DNA of 33,479 nt, taken from the NCBI GenBank assembly GCA_003551565.1, contig PUMZ01000344.1:1-33479 (forward strand), in the 5' to 3' direction. The notes below the pieces were generated by a model. It was not told the origin of the DNA. It was given only the letters and a program-made list of their open reading frames with translations, and ran no database searches. The first letter of the stretch is position 1, and each line of letters opens with the position of its first letter. A program made the translations under genes and the position numbers. This document shows positions 19,251 to 26,967 of this stretch, piece after piece. Source of the stretch: Candidatus Brocadiaceae bacterium (GTDB lineage: Bacteria > Planctomycetota > Brocadiia > SM23-32).

Positions 19251-20089
19251 TTGAGTTCTTCCACGCCCTTTTCGATGCAGAATTTTCTCTCGTGCGTTAT
19301 TCCTTGTTTGCGGGGATACTTGCCAGTGTGGCTTTCGGCATCATCGGATCATACGTGGTTGTCAAGCGAATAACGTATATCGCCGGAGCCATAGCGCATT
19401 GCGTTCTGGGAGGAATCGGCGCCGCCCTGTATCTGCGGCATGAAACGGGTCTTGGGTGGATCGACCCCATGCACGGGGCCCTGGCCAGCGCGCTGATTGC
19501 GGCGCTGATTATCGGACTGGTCTCCCTCCACGCACGCCAGCGCGAGGATACCGTCATAGGCGCCCTCTGGGCCACCGGCATGGCAATAGGCGCTCTTTTT
19601 CTCGAACGCACCACCGCCTACCTCGACCCCATGATCTACCTTTTCGGCGACCTTTCGATCGTTGAGAGGGACGACCTGTACCGGATCGCGGCCCTGAACC
19701 TCGTGATCGTGGCGCTGGCGGCAATGTTCTACAACCGGTTTCTGGCAGTGTGTTTCGACGAAGAGTTTGCACGGCTCAGGGGCGTAAGAGTCGGCGCCTA
19801 TTACATACTGCTGCTGTGCCTTACGGCCCTCACCATCGTGCTTTTGGTGCAACTGGTGGGTATCGTCATGGTGATTGCACTGCTGACACTCCCGGCGGCG
19901 GTCGCAGGCCACTTTACCAGCCGGCTCTCCAGCATGATGTTGATAGCGGTGGTGTTATGTGCGGGCTTTACCACGCTCGGGCTCGGCTTCAGCTACGCCC
20001 TGGACTTCTCCAGCGGGGCCGTTATCATCGTCTTCGCAGCGGGATGCTATCTCCTGGTAACCGCCGCGTCACGAATCCTGCGCCGCTGA
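19247..20089 (+). CDS. znuB: metal ABC transporter permease
   Basis: Multi-TM FecCD/ZnuB-like protein: ILASVAFGIIGSYVVVKRITYIAGAIAHCVLGGIGAALYL; ATGA overlap with previous gene. Confidence 0.88.
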   Translation: MIEFFHALFDAEFSLVRYSLFAGILASVAFGIIGSYVVVKRITYIAGAIAHCVLGGIGAALYLRHETGLGWIDPMHGALASALIAALIIGLVSLHARQREDTVIGALWATGMAIGALFLERTTAYLDPMIYLFGDLSIVERDDLYRIAALNLVIVALAAMFYNRFLAVCFDEEFARLRGVRVGAYYILLLCLTALTIVLLVQLVGIVMVIALLTLPAAVAGHFTSRLSSMMLIAVVLCAGFTTLGLGFSYALDFSSGAVIIVFAAGCYLLVTAASRILRR

Positions 20090-20106
20090 AAACCCGCATG
20101 CCCGGC

Positions 20107-21276
20107 TCAGAAAGAGTCCCTGACATCCATCACCCGGTCGCTACCCGCTTTTTCCGGACCGCAGGAGGAGCTTTGTATGCGTTCTTCAAGCAACCCGAAA
20201 TACTTTTCTTCGTCGAGGGGCAGTTCCACCCAGTCGTCCGTCCAGGCCGACATCAGCATGGCATTGGAAAGTTCCAGGCTCCTGATACCTTCCCGGCCGT
20301 CGGCGATCATCAGTGAACTGTCGTTGTGCGCGATGGCATCCACCCATTTTTGCGTGACGCCCTTATGTCCCGGCCCCCGGCCGCTGACGGGCACCTCGCA
20401 CCTCCAGCTCTCGGGTTTGCCGAAACCGGCGGTATATTCCGCATTGAACCGGCGTTCACTGATCCGGTTGCGATGGAACGATATTCCACCGTCCTGGAGC
20501 TGCAATTTCCCCATCTCACCGCTGATCTCCAGCATGTTGGTGCCGGGCGACTCTCCGGTGGACGTGATGAACACACCGGTTGCGCCGTTCTCATACTCGA
20601 CATAAGCGGTCACATCGTCCTCCACTTCGATGTCGTGGTACTTCCCGAAGGAGCAAAATGCGCGCACGCGCCGGGGCATGCCGCAGAACCATTGCCAGAG
20701 GTCCAGCTGATGGGGGCACTGGTTCAGGAGGACTCCACCGCCTTCTCCGGCCCAGGTGGCACGCCACCCTCCGCTGTCGTAGTAGCTCTGGGATCGGTAC
20801 CAGCTCGTTATGAGCCAGCAATTCCTTTTCACCCGGCCCAGCTCATCGGACTGAAGCAGGTCCTTCATCTTTTGATTGACCGGCACAGTACGCTCCTGGA
20901 ACATCACACCGAACATCTTTCCCGATGCGTCAGCGACTTCATTCAATTCTCTGACCTGCTTTGTATAAACCCCTACGGGTTTCTCCAGAAGAACGTGCAA
21001 CCCTTTTTCCAAAGCCTTGATGCCTATCGGCGGGTGATCGTAATGGGGCGTGGCGACCAGAACGCCGTCGACACATCCGGAATCGATCATGGCCTCCGCG
21101 CTCTCAAAAGTCGCAATATCATCCCCAACCGTCTTTTTGAATCGTTGCAGCTTCCGGGGATCAATGTCGGCTCCCGCCGTCAGACGGGCATTCTCAACTT
21201 CCCCCCTGTGAAGATAACCGGCATGGCTGCTGCCCATCACGCCGATCCCAACAACTCCGATGCGTATTTCATCCAT
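20107..21276 (-). CDS. Gfo/Idh/MocA family oxidoreductase
   Basis: Start at MDEIRIGVVGIGVMGSSHAGYLHRG; KGLHVLLEKPVGVYTKQVRELNEV EKP motif; GVLLNQCPHQLDLWQWFCGMP. Confidence 0.9.
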   Translation of the reverse strand: MDEIRIGVVGIGVMGSSHAGYLHRGEVENARLTAGADIDPRKLQRFKKTVGDDIATFESAEAMIDSGCVDGVLVATPHYDHPPIGIKALEKGLHVLLEKPVGVYTKQVRELNEVADASGKMFGVMFQERTVPVNQKMKDLLQSDELGRVKRNCWLITSWYRSQSYYDSGGWRATWAGEGGGVLLNQCPHQLDLWQWFCGMPRRVRAFCSFGKYHDIEVEDDVTAYVEYENGATGVFITSTGESPGTNMLEISGEMGKLQLQDGGISFHRNRISERRFNAEYTAGFGKPESWRCEVPVSGRGPGHKGVTQKWVDAIAHNDSSLMIADGREGIRSLELSNAMLMSAWTDDWVELPLDEEKYFGLLEERIQSSSCGPEKAGSDRVMDVRDSF

Positions 21277-21356
21277 GTCCCATCTCCCCAATTTCAGGTC
21301 CAGTACGTTAACAAATCCAAGGGCACATCCACCCTGATATATTACAACGCCTGCGC

Positions 21357-21375
21357 GCATTCGTAAAATGAATGC
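21357..21375. promoter_or_regulatory. operator-like inverted repeat upstream of the Gfo/Idh gene
   Basis: GCATTC-GTAAAAT-GAATGC, perfect 6-bp arms. Confidence 0.25.
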
Positions 21376-21401
21376 CGGCCAAAACAACTTATCCCGCTTA
21401 T

Positions 21402-21631
21402 TTCACGCGTTCTCCGTGGTGCAGATGTGGCAGAAAGCAAGCGCCGCCTGCCTGTGCTCAGGCCCGAAGGCCCGATCTCAACAACCTGCCTGTGCGCCGT
21501 GCCTGCGCCATCGCATGGCAGGCAGGTTGCACCTGTCTGCGTCGCGGAAGCGACAGGCAGGCGCAGACAGGGGGCCCGGGGGAACGGGGAACGCGCAAAA
21601 CAACCAAGCTCCGCAAGGGGCGAAACAAAAT
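21402..21631 (+). repeat. interspersed repeat copy B (with internal hairpin insertion)
   Basis: TGTGGCAGAAAGCAAGC (21426-21442), 40-nt hairpin CCTGTCTGCGTCGCGGAAGCGACAGGCAGGCGCAGACAGG (21532-21571) and CCGCAAGGGGCGAAACAAAAT (21611-21631), all recurring in the same order at 26613-26769. Confidence 0.8.
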
Positions 21632-21804
21632 AGAGAAACGCAATTTTCTGAAGGTCTGGCCGAAAAGGCCAACCGGAGCGCAGAGGGAGGGGGCTTGCCT
21701 TTGCACGCATCCGCCCGGGGAGAGGGTTTGAGCCATTTGCTTTTCGTGAAGTTTCCGGGTATTCTGTGAGGGTCCGTGTTGCCCTCAATAACAGTTGATC
21801 GTTC

Positions 21805-23037
21805 ATGAATCATAACACAAACGCCGACAACCTCGTTTCCGTTCTCCTGCCCGCGCTATCGGATACTCAGACAGCCCGCAAGTGTCTGGATGCGCTGGTG
21901 GGACAGCATTATGAGCCGTTCGAAATCATCGTGCTCGCCGGCAGCAGTTACACTTCCCCCCATCAAAGCGACAAGCGCGTCAGGATTGCCAGGGTCTCTG
22001 CAACCGGCGGCATGGGGAGAATGGGGTTGCTGGCGGAGGGACTGAAACGGATCAAAGGAGGAACCGCCGTCTGGGTCGACCCCCGTTATATACCGGCGGG
22101 CGGGGACTGGCTGCAGCACCTGGTGGAACCTTTCAAAGAGTGCTCGGTGGGGGCTGTAACAGGCCGGAACCGATTCTCCTCAGGAAGCGGCAGACATTTT
22201 GGAGGACTCCTCGACTTTGCAGTTGACTCTTTCCCGGCACATTGTGGAAAGCGCCGGAAGGAGGTACCTGTCATCTCCCTGAAATGCGACGCGTTCCGCA
22301 CGGAACTCTTAAAAAAGATCCTCTCCACCGTCGACCCCGCCCCTCCCCGCCCGGCGGAGCCGGTGGAACTTTCGATGCGCATCCGCCAGGAAGGGTATCG
22401 GATCATATACCAACCCGGTGTTCAATCCGTCGCCGGGTCCGTCCCGGATGCATCCCTCAGACCGGCTCCGGGGGACACGCTGATCGGCGCTCTCCGTTTC
22501 GGCGAAGCGGACGCCTTCCTGGGCAGGCGCTGGGGGATCGACTGGCTGCACGGGCGCATTTATATGGCGGCCATTTTATCGCTTTTTCTCATTCCCCTCG
22601 CATTGATCAGCGTTCCCTACGCCACGATAGCGGCCGGGCTGCTGTTCGGATGGGGGTGGTTCTTCGGGTTCCATATTCCTTTCCTGCCCTGGGAATGGCC
22701 GGTGGCACTGGTGAATCTGGGCGTTTTTATTGCCGTAATCCTGGCGGTGCGCGATGATTGGGCGCCCTGGCTCTTCCCTCCCCGCCGGACGCATCCGGCG
22801 ATTATCCGGCAATGGCTTTTCGTTTTTTCGATGCCCATCTCTTATATCCTGATCACGCTGGCGGCGGGCTTCAGGACCGCCCTGGGGGGCATAAGCGGCA
22901 TAAGCAAGATCCATTATCTGCCGCCCCTCGCGCTGGTGTCGGCCCTGTGGCATGTTCTGTCCGGAATCGGTTATGCCGGGGAGACCTTCCGGCCCAAATA
23001 CAAGAAGAAGCAGGGCAAGAAAAACAGCAAAGAGTAA
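21805..23037 (+). CDS. family 2 glycosyltransferase with C-terminal membrane segments
   Basis: NLVSVLLPALSDTQTARKCLDALVGQHYEPFEIIVLAGSS; ELSMRIRQEGYRIIYQPGVQS; C-terminal TM helices. Confidence 0.8.
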   Translation: MNHNTNADNLVSVLLPALSDTQTARKCLDALVGQHYEPFEIIVLAGSSYTSPHQSDKRVRIARVSATGGMGRMGLLAEGLKRIKGGTAVWVDPRYIPAGGDWLQHLVEPFKECSVGAVTGRNRFSSGSGRHFGGLLDFAVDSFPAHCGKRRKEVPVISLKCDAFRTELLKKILSTVDPAPPRPAEPVELSMRIRQEGYRIIYQPGVQSVAGSVPDASLRPAPGDTLIGALRFGEADAFLGRRWGIDWLHGRIYMAAILSLFLIPLALISVPYATIAAGLLFGWGWFFGFHIPFLPWEWPVALVNLGVFIAVILAVRDDWAPWLFPPRRTHPAIIRQWLFVFSMPISYILITLAAGFRTALGGISGISKIHYLPPLALVSALWHVLSGIGYAGETFRPKYKKKQGKKNSKE

Positions 23038-23054
23038 CACGAAAATCCCGGAGC

Positions 23055-24008
23055 ATGGAAATGTCAGTGAACGTTGACAACGTAAACATATCGAGCGACT
23101 TATGCGGAATCAACCTCAAGAACCCCACCGTCCTGGCCTCGGGCATACTGGGGCTTTCGATGGATCTGCTCAAACGCCTTGCCGGGGCCGGATCGGGCGC
23201 CCTGACCATAAAATCGATAACCAACGCCCAACGGAAAGGGCACGATAACCCCACGGTAATAGCCTACGAGGCCGGCATGCTCAATGCCGTCGGCTATTCC
23301 AATCCCGGCGCCGTTGCGGCTGCGCAAGAGTTCTCCGATCTGGCCTCGCTGCCGGTACCGGTCTTTGCAAGTGTTGTGGGGCAGACCCCCGAGGAGTTCG
23401 CAACCGCCGCCGAACGCCTGATGCAATGCGACTTCGCTGCGCTGGAGGTGCCGCTCTCCTGCCCCCATACGCCCGGATACGGGACTCTCGCCGGGCATGG
23501 CACGCCCGAAGCCACCGAGGAAATCACCCGCGCCGTCTGCGGCGTCACCGATAAGCCCGTGTTTGTCAAGCTCTCGCCGAACGTGCCCGCCATCGGAGAA
23601 CTCGCTCTCGCCGCGCTGGAGGGAGGAGCCGGCGGCATTACAGCCGTCAACAGCATGGGGCCGGGGATGCTGATCGATATCGATGCCCGGCGACCGGTAC
23701 TGGATTTCGGCTCCGGCGGAGTCAGCGGCCCGGCCCTGCGCCCCGTGGCACTCAGGTGCGTGTATGATGTACACAAAGCAATCCGCGACGCCGGACGCAC
23801 GGCCCCCGTGATCGGCGTGGGAGGAGTTGCGTGTGGAGAACATGCAATGCAAATGATACAGGCCGGCGCATCGGCGGTTGGTGTGGGAACCGCCGTCTAT
23901 CAACGCGGGCCGCGGGTGTTCGGAACCATTGCACGCGAGTTGAAGGAAATCTGTTGCAGGCTCAATGCCGATAACCTCCGGGACATGATAGGAGCCGCTC
24001 ATGAGTGA
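23055..24008 (+). CDS. pyrD: dihydroorotate dehydrogenase, catalytic subunit (PyrDB-like)
   Basis: LCGINLKNPTVLASGILG, GALTIKSITNAQRKGHDNPTVIAYEAGMLNAVGYSNPG, PVFVKLSPNV, PVIGVGGVACGEHAMQMIQAGASAVGVGTAV. Provided ORF begins upstream at 22758; probable start ATG 23055. Confidence 0.93.
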   Translation: MEMSVNVDNVNISSDLCGINLKNPTVLASGILGLSMDLLKRLAGAGSGALTIKSITNAQRKGHDNPTVIAYEAGMLNAVGYSNPGAVAAAQEFSDLASLPVPVFASVVGQTPEEFATAAERLMQCDFAALEVPLSCPHTPGYGTLAGHGTPEATEEITRAVCGVTDKPVFVKLSPNVPAIGELALAALEGGAGGITAVNSMGPGMLIDIDARRPVLDFGSGGVSGPALRPVALRCVYDVHKAIRDAGRTAPVIGVGGVACGEHAMQMIQAGASAVGVGTAVYQRGPRVFGTIARELKEICCRLNADNLRDMIGAAHE

Positions 24009-24924
24009 AATGTTCGAAGACAGAGAGCAACCGGCGGGCAAGGATGATTTCATGCCGAGCCTGCCCGTTATGGTACGGCTGGTGGAGAAACGCCGGGAGA
24101 CGCCCGGAATTGTCTCGTTACTGTTCGAGCTACCCCCCGCCGATTCTCCTTCCTTCCGCCCCGCACAGAACATACCCGGGCAGTTCGTCATGGTCTGGCT
24201 GCCCGGCCTGAACGAAAAACCATTCGTCATTTCCTACCTTACAACGGCCGGATTCGGAATTACCGTCATGGTGCGGGGCAATTTTTCGCGCCGGCTGGCG
24301 GAATTGAAAGAAGGCGAAATGGCAGGTTTCCGGGGCCCGTTCGGGCGGGGGTATTCACGTTACAACAACTATCAACCCGAAAAAATAGCCATACTGGGCG
24401 GCGGCTGCGGTATGGCGCCCCTGGCGCTCCTGGCCCAGGCGGCCCCGGATGCAACCCTTATACAGGGCGCCCCATCAGCCCGGAACCTGCTGTATCTGGA
24501 ACGGTTCCCGCAGCAGATAGCCTGCACCGAAGATGGCAGTTACGGAATCAAAGGCACGCCTTTGCAGTGGCTGGAAGGGCGCGTTGCGGAAGAATTCGAT
24601 GTGGTTTATACCTGCGGACCGGAACCCTTTTTAAAAGCAGTGGTGTCACTCTGCCTGACGAAAGGGATTGCCTGCCAGGCGGCCCTCGAACGCTACATGA
24701 AATGCGCTGTAGGCATCTGCGGACAGTGCGAATGCGACGGACGGCTCGTGTGCAGGGACGGCCCGGTGTTTGATGGAACGGAACTCGCCGCAATGCCGTC
24801 GTTCGGACATTTCAGGCGCGACGCCGCGGGGCGTCGCGTATCAGCCGCTGCGGGCAGCCCCGTTGCGGGCTGTTCACCGCAGCCGTCCCGGACATGCAAC
24901 GGAGCTTCACCCACCGAACAATAG
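24001..24924 (+). CDS. pyrK: dihydroorotate dehydrogenase electron-transfer subunit (PyrK-like)
   Basis: PGQFVMVWLPGLNEKPFVISY (flavin binding), LGGGCGMAPLALLAQ, CGPEPFLKAV, 2Fe-2S motif CAVGICGQCECDGRLVCRDGPVF; overlaps pyrD. Confidence 0.9.
   Translation: MSEMFEDREQPAGKDDFMPSLPVMVRLVEKRRETPGIVSLLFELPPADSPSFRPAQNIPGQFVMVWLPGLNEKPFVISYLTTAGFGITVMVRGNFSRRLAELKEGEMAGFRGPFGRGYSRYNNYQPEKIAILGGGCGMAPLALLAQAAPDATLIQGAPSARNLLYLERFPQQIACTEDGSYGIKGTPLQWLEGRVAEEFDVVYTCGPEPFLKAVVSLCLTKGIACQAALERYMKCAVGICGQCECDGRLVCRDGPVFDGTELAAMPSFGHFRRDAAGRRVSAAAGSPVAGCSPQPSRTCNGASPTEQ
24817..24872 (+). other. two hairpin-forming inverted repeats inside the extreme 3' end of pyrK
   Basis: CGCGACGCC-GCGG-GGCGTCGCG (24817-24838) and CAGCCC-CGTTGC-GGGCTG (24855-24872). 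Confidence 0.6.
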
Positions 24925-25003
24925 CCGCCGCATCCCGAACCATAAAAGATACAGGTAGACGGCAAGACCGGACGCACGCAACAACATGAGCCCCGGCTGC
25001 AAC

Positions 25004-25047
25004 AAACAGAAAAACTCCACGGGCCGCCCATCCGGGGTCCCGTGGAG
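25004..25047 (-). terminator. intrinsic terminator downstream of small lipoprotein gene
   Basis: Reverse strand CTCCACGGG-(15 nt)-CCCGTGGAG-TTTTTCTGTTTG; perfect 9-bp stem plus T-tract. Confidence 0.75.
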
Positions 25048-25147
25048 ATCTTGGCGATAAAACCTGTTGGAAACTTTACCGCGCTCTCTTCTCTCCCCGC
25101 CACAGCTGCCCGTGGGCGCGCCGGGCGGGCGAGGCCATTTCTGTGAA

Positions 25148-25324
25148 TTACTCGAGCAAATCGTCCAGTCCATCGTCCGGTTCTTCCGGCTCCTCGACGG
25201 GCTCCGGCGGCTCAAGCGGCTCCGGCTCGTCCGGGCACCCGGTCAGCAGTACAGGTGCGGCAGCGAGAGCGACAACGAACATGCCTGCGGTCAAGAGCGA
25301 CAACACTTTCTTCTTCAAAGACAT
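25148..25324 (-). CDS. 58-aa Pro/Glu/Asp-rich predicted lipoprotein
   Basis: MSLKKKVLSLLTAGMFVVALAAAPVLLTGC | PDEPEPLEPPEPVEEPEEPDDGLDDLLE; GGAGGAG SD; terminator downstream. Confidence 0.7.
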   Translation of the reverse strand: MSLKKKVLSLLTAGMFVVALAAAPVLLTGCPDEPEPLEPPEPVEEPEEPDDGLDDLLE

Positions 25325-25416
25325 ACCTGCTCCTCCTTGCAAAAAAGTAACGTTGCGAACTCCATCATTACACATGGACCCAAAGGTAAGGCATTATTCA
25401 CCGTCCGGTCATGATG

Positions 25417-26304
25417 TCATTGGACCGGGGGCGCCTCACCTTCTTCCGGCATCCTGACCGGTGGCCCGGCCTCGGCCCCCTCCTGCTCTTTTTCCTCCAG
25501 CCAGGCCTGGTCAACGTCCACCTCGGCCGCTTCATACAGCTCCCGCACGTACCGGGCGCCCTTCTCCTGCCTTTCCTGCTGTTCCAGCATCTGCTCGAGC
25601 TGGGGCTTTATTTCATCGAACGCGGTACCTTCGGGCATCATATGCTCGTATTCATCATAAAGCGCCCTCAGCTCTTCGTCGGAAAAATCCAGTTCACCGA
25701 GGACTTCCTCGTCCAGAAGGGCCGTGGTGAGAGCATAATTTTCGATCACTTCCCGATCCAGCTCTTCCACCACTTCCGGGGACGCCTCAAGCTCGGCGAT
25801 GAGCTCCTTGTAAGCCGCAGACTCCTGGATCTCTTTTTCCCGGGCTTTCTGCAGGAGCAGCTCCTGCCGGATCAGATCGTCAAGCAACCGGTGCTGCTGG
25901 TGCTGAATCTGTTGTTGATGTTGAGGCGGGTAAAGCGCGAACTCATCATAAAGGTCCTGCAACAGGATATCTTCTCCGTTAACCGTTGCCAGCACGGTGT
26001 CCGGTGCGCGGTCGGGATCTTCAATATCGATCTCTTCCGGTTCCGGCGCCGCACCTTCAAACATATCAAACTCCTCTGCTTCCGCACCTTCCTGTTCGGG
26101 CGCGGGACTCACCTGCCCGTCGTCGGGCCGCTCTTCCCCTTGCTCGATCCCGAACTCTCCGGTTCCTCCGGTGGCGTCCACCGGCTCAACAGGCTCGCAG
26201 CCTGCCAGAAGTGAAATTCCAAATAACGATGCGACAATACCGCCTGCAATAAGTTTTACTCCTTTACATCCGCTAAAAATGGCTGAAACCTCCTGTTTGT
26301 TCAA
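25417..26304 (-). CDS. acidic lipoprotein with SurA N-terminal-like (chaperone) domain, no recognisable PPIase domain
   Basis: SLLAGC lipobox; Glu/Asp/Pro-rich linker; VLATVNGEDILLQDLYDEFALYPP...LLDDLIRQELLLQKAREKEI resembles the SurA/PrsA N-domain. Start codon uncertain. Confidence 0.75.
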   Translation of the reverse strand: MNKQEVSAIFSGCKGVKLIAGGIVASLFGISLLAGCEPVEPVDATGGTGEFGIEQGEERPDDGQVSPAPEQEGAEAEEFDMFEGAAPEPEEIDIEDPDRAPDTVLATVNGEDILLQDLYDEFALYPPQHQQQIQHQQHRLLDDLIRQELLLQKAREKEIQESAAYKELIAELEASPEVVEELDREVIENYALTTALLDEEVLGELDFSDEELRALYDEYEHMMPEGTAFDEIKPQLEQMLEQQERQEKGARYVRELYEAAEVDVDQAWLEEKEQEGAEAGPPVRMPEEGEAPPVQ

Positions 26305-26612
26305 TGATCGTCTTGATGCTCGTTCCGAAGTTCTCCACTCCCCTCCGCCCCGCGGGGAAACGCCTTCCCCCGCGGCATGGGCTTGCGTAAAAACATTGGA
26401 CTGAACTTAACCCTTAAGCATCACATGTCTTCACCTCCATGCGTTGCGGTTTCCAGAGTGCCGGCACCATCCCTGTTAGGGTGTTAGTGTGCATCCACGC
26501 ATGCAAGTTCAATGCTTTTGCCAAAAAATGCAATGGCTTTCACTGCAAAAGTGCCATTTTACAGAGAGAAAGGACTCCTGTCAAACAAACGTAAATATTC
26601 AGTAAACCACGA

Positions 26613-26769
26613 TGTGGCAGAAAGCAAACGCCGCCTGCCTGTGCGTACGCACCTGTCTGCGTCGCGGAAGCGACAGGCAGGCGCAGACAGGTAGCGCCGG
26701 GCGACCGGAGGAAGCCCGGGGTAACGGGAAGAGCACAAAAAAACAGCCCCGCAAGGGGCGAAACAAAAT
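26613..26769 (+). repeat. interspersed repeat copy C
   Basis: Contains the 40-nt hairpin identical to 21532-21571 (here 26652-26691) and CCGCAAGGGGCGAAACAAAAT (26749-26769). Confidence 0.8.
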
Positions 26770-26789
26770 CCGGAAGCGAAGGTTGTCAC

Positions 26790-26889
26790 GCCCCTCCGGG
26801 GCTGGGCATGGATAAGCAATACGGTTCCCCGCGGCTCACTCCGTTCACCGCGGGCTATGTATGTTGCCGCCCCTGCCGGGGCTCACTAC
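26790..26889. repeat. cluster of REP-like hairpins
   Basis: GCCCCTCCGGGGC (26790-26802), CCCGCGG...CCGCGGG (26828-26854), GCCCC-TGCC-GGGGC (26869-26882) followed by TCACTAC. Confidence 0.6.
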
Positions 26890-26967
26890 AAAAGAGGCCA
26901 GAGGTTGCCTTTGGTTTATGGAATATGCGGGCTGGAAGACAAACAGTCTGTCCCGTTTTTGAAAAAG

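Noticed and set aside
21342-21813. Several mutually overlapping ORFs across repeat copy B, and likewise 26512..26819 and 26808..27474
   Set aside because: They translate the non-coding repeats in multiple frames; typical spurious calls.
22758-23054. N-terminal extension of the pyrD ORF
   Set aside because: Overlaps the glycosyltransferase 3' end in another frame; PyrD homology begins at MEMSVNVDNVNISSDLCG (23055).
24907-25215. Minus-strand ORF ending in a hydrophobic segment (LMLLRASGLAVYLYLLWFGMRRLLFGG)
   Set aside because: It spans an intrinsic terminator and lacks a convincing start or conservation signal; a hydrophobic stretch alone is weak evidence.
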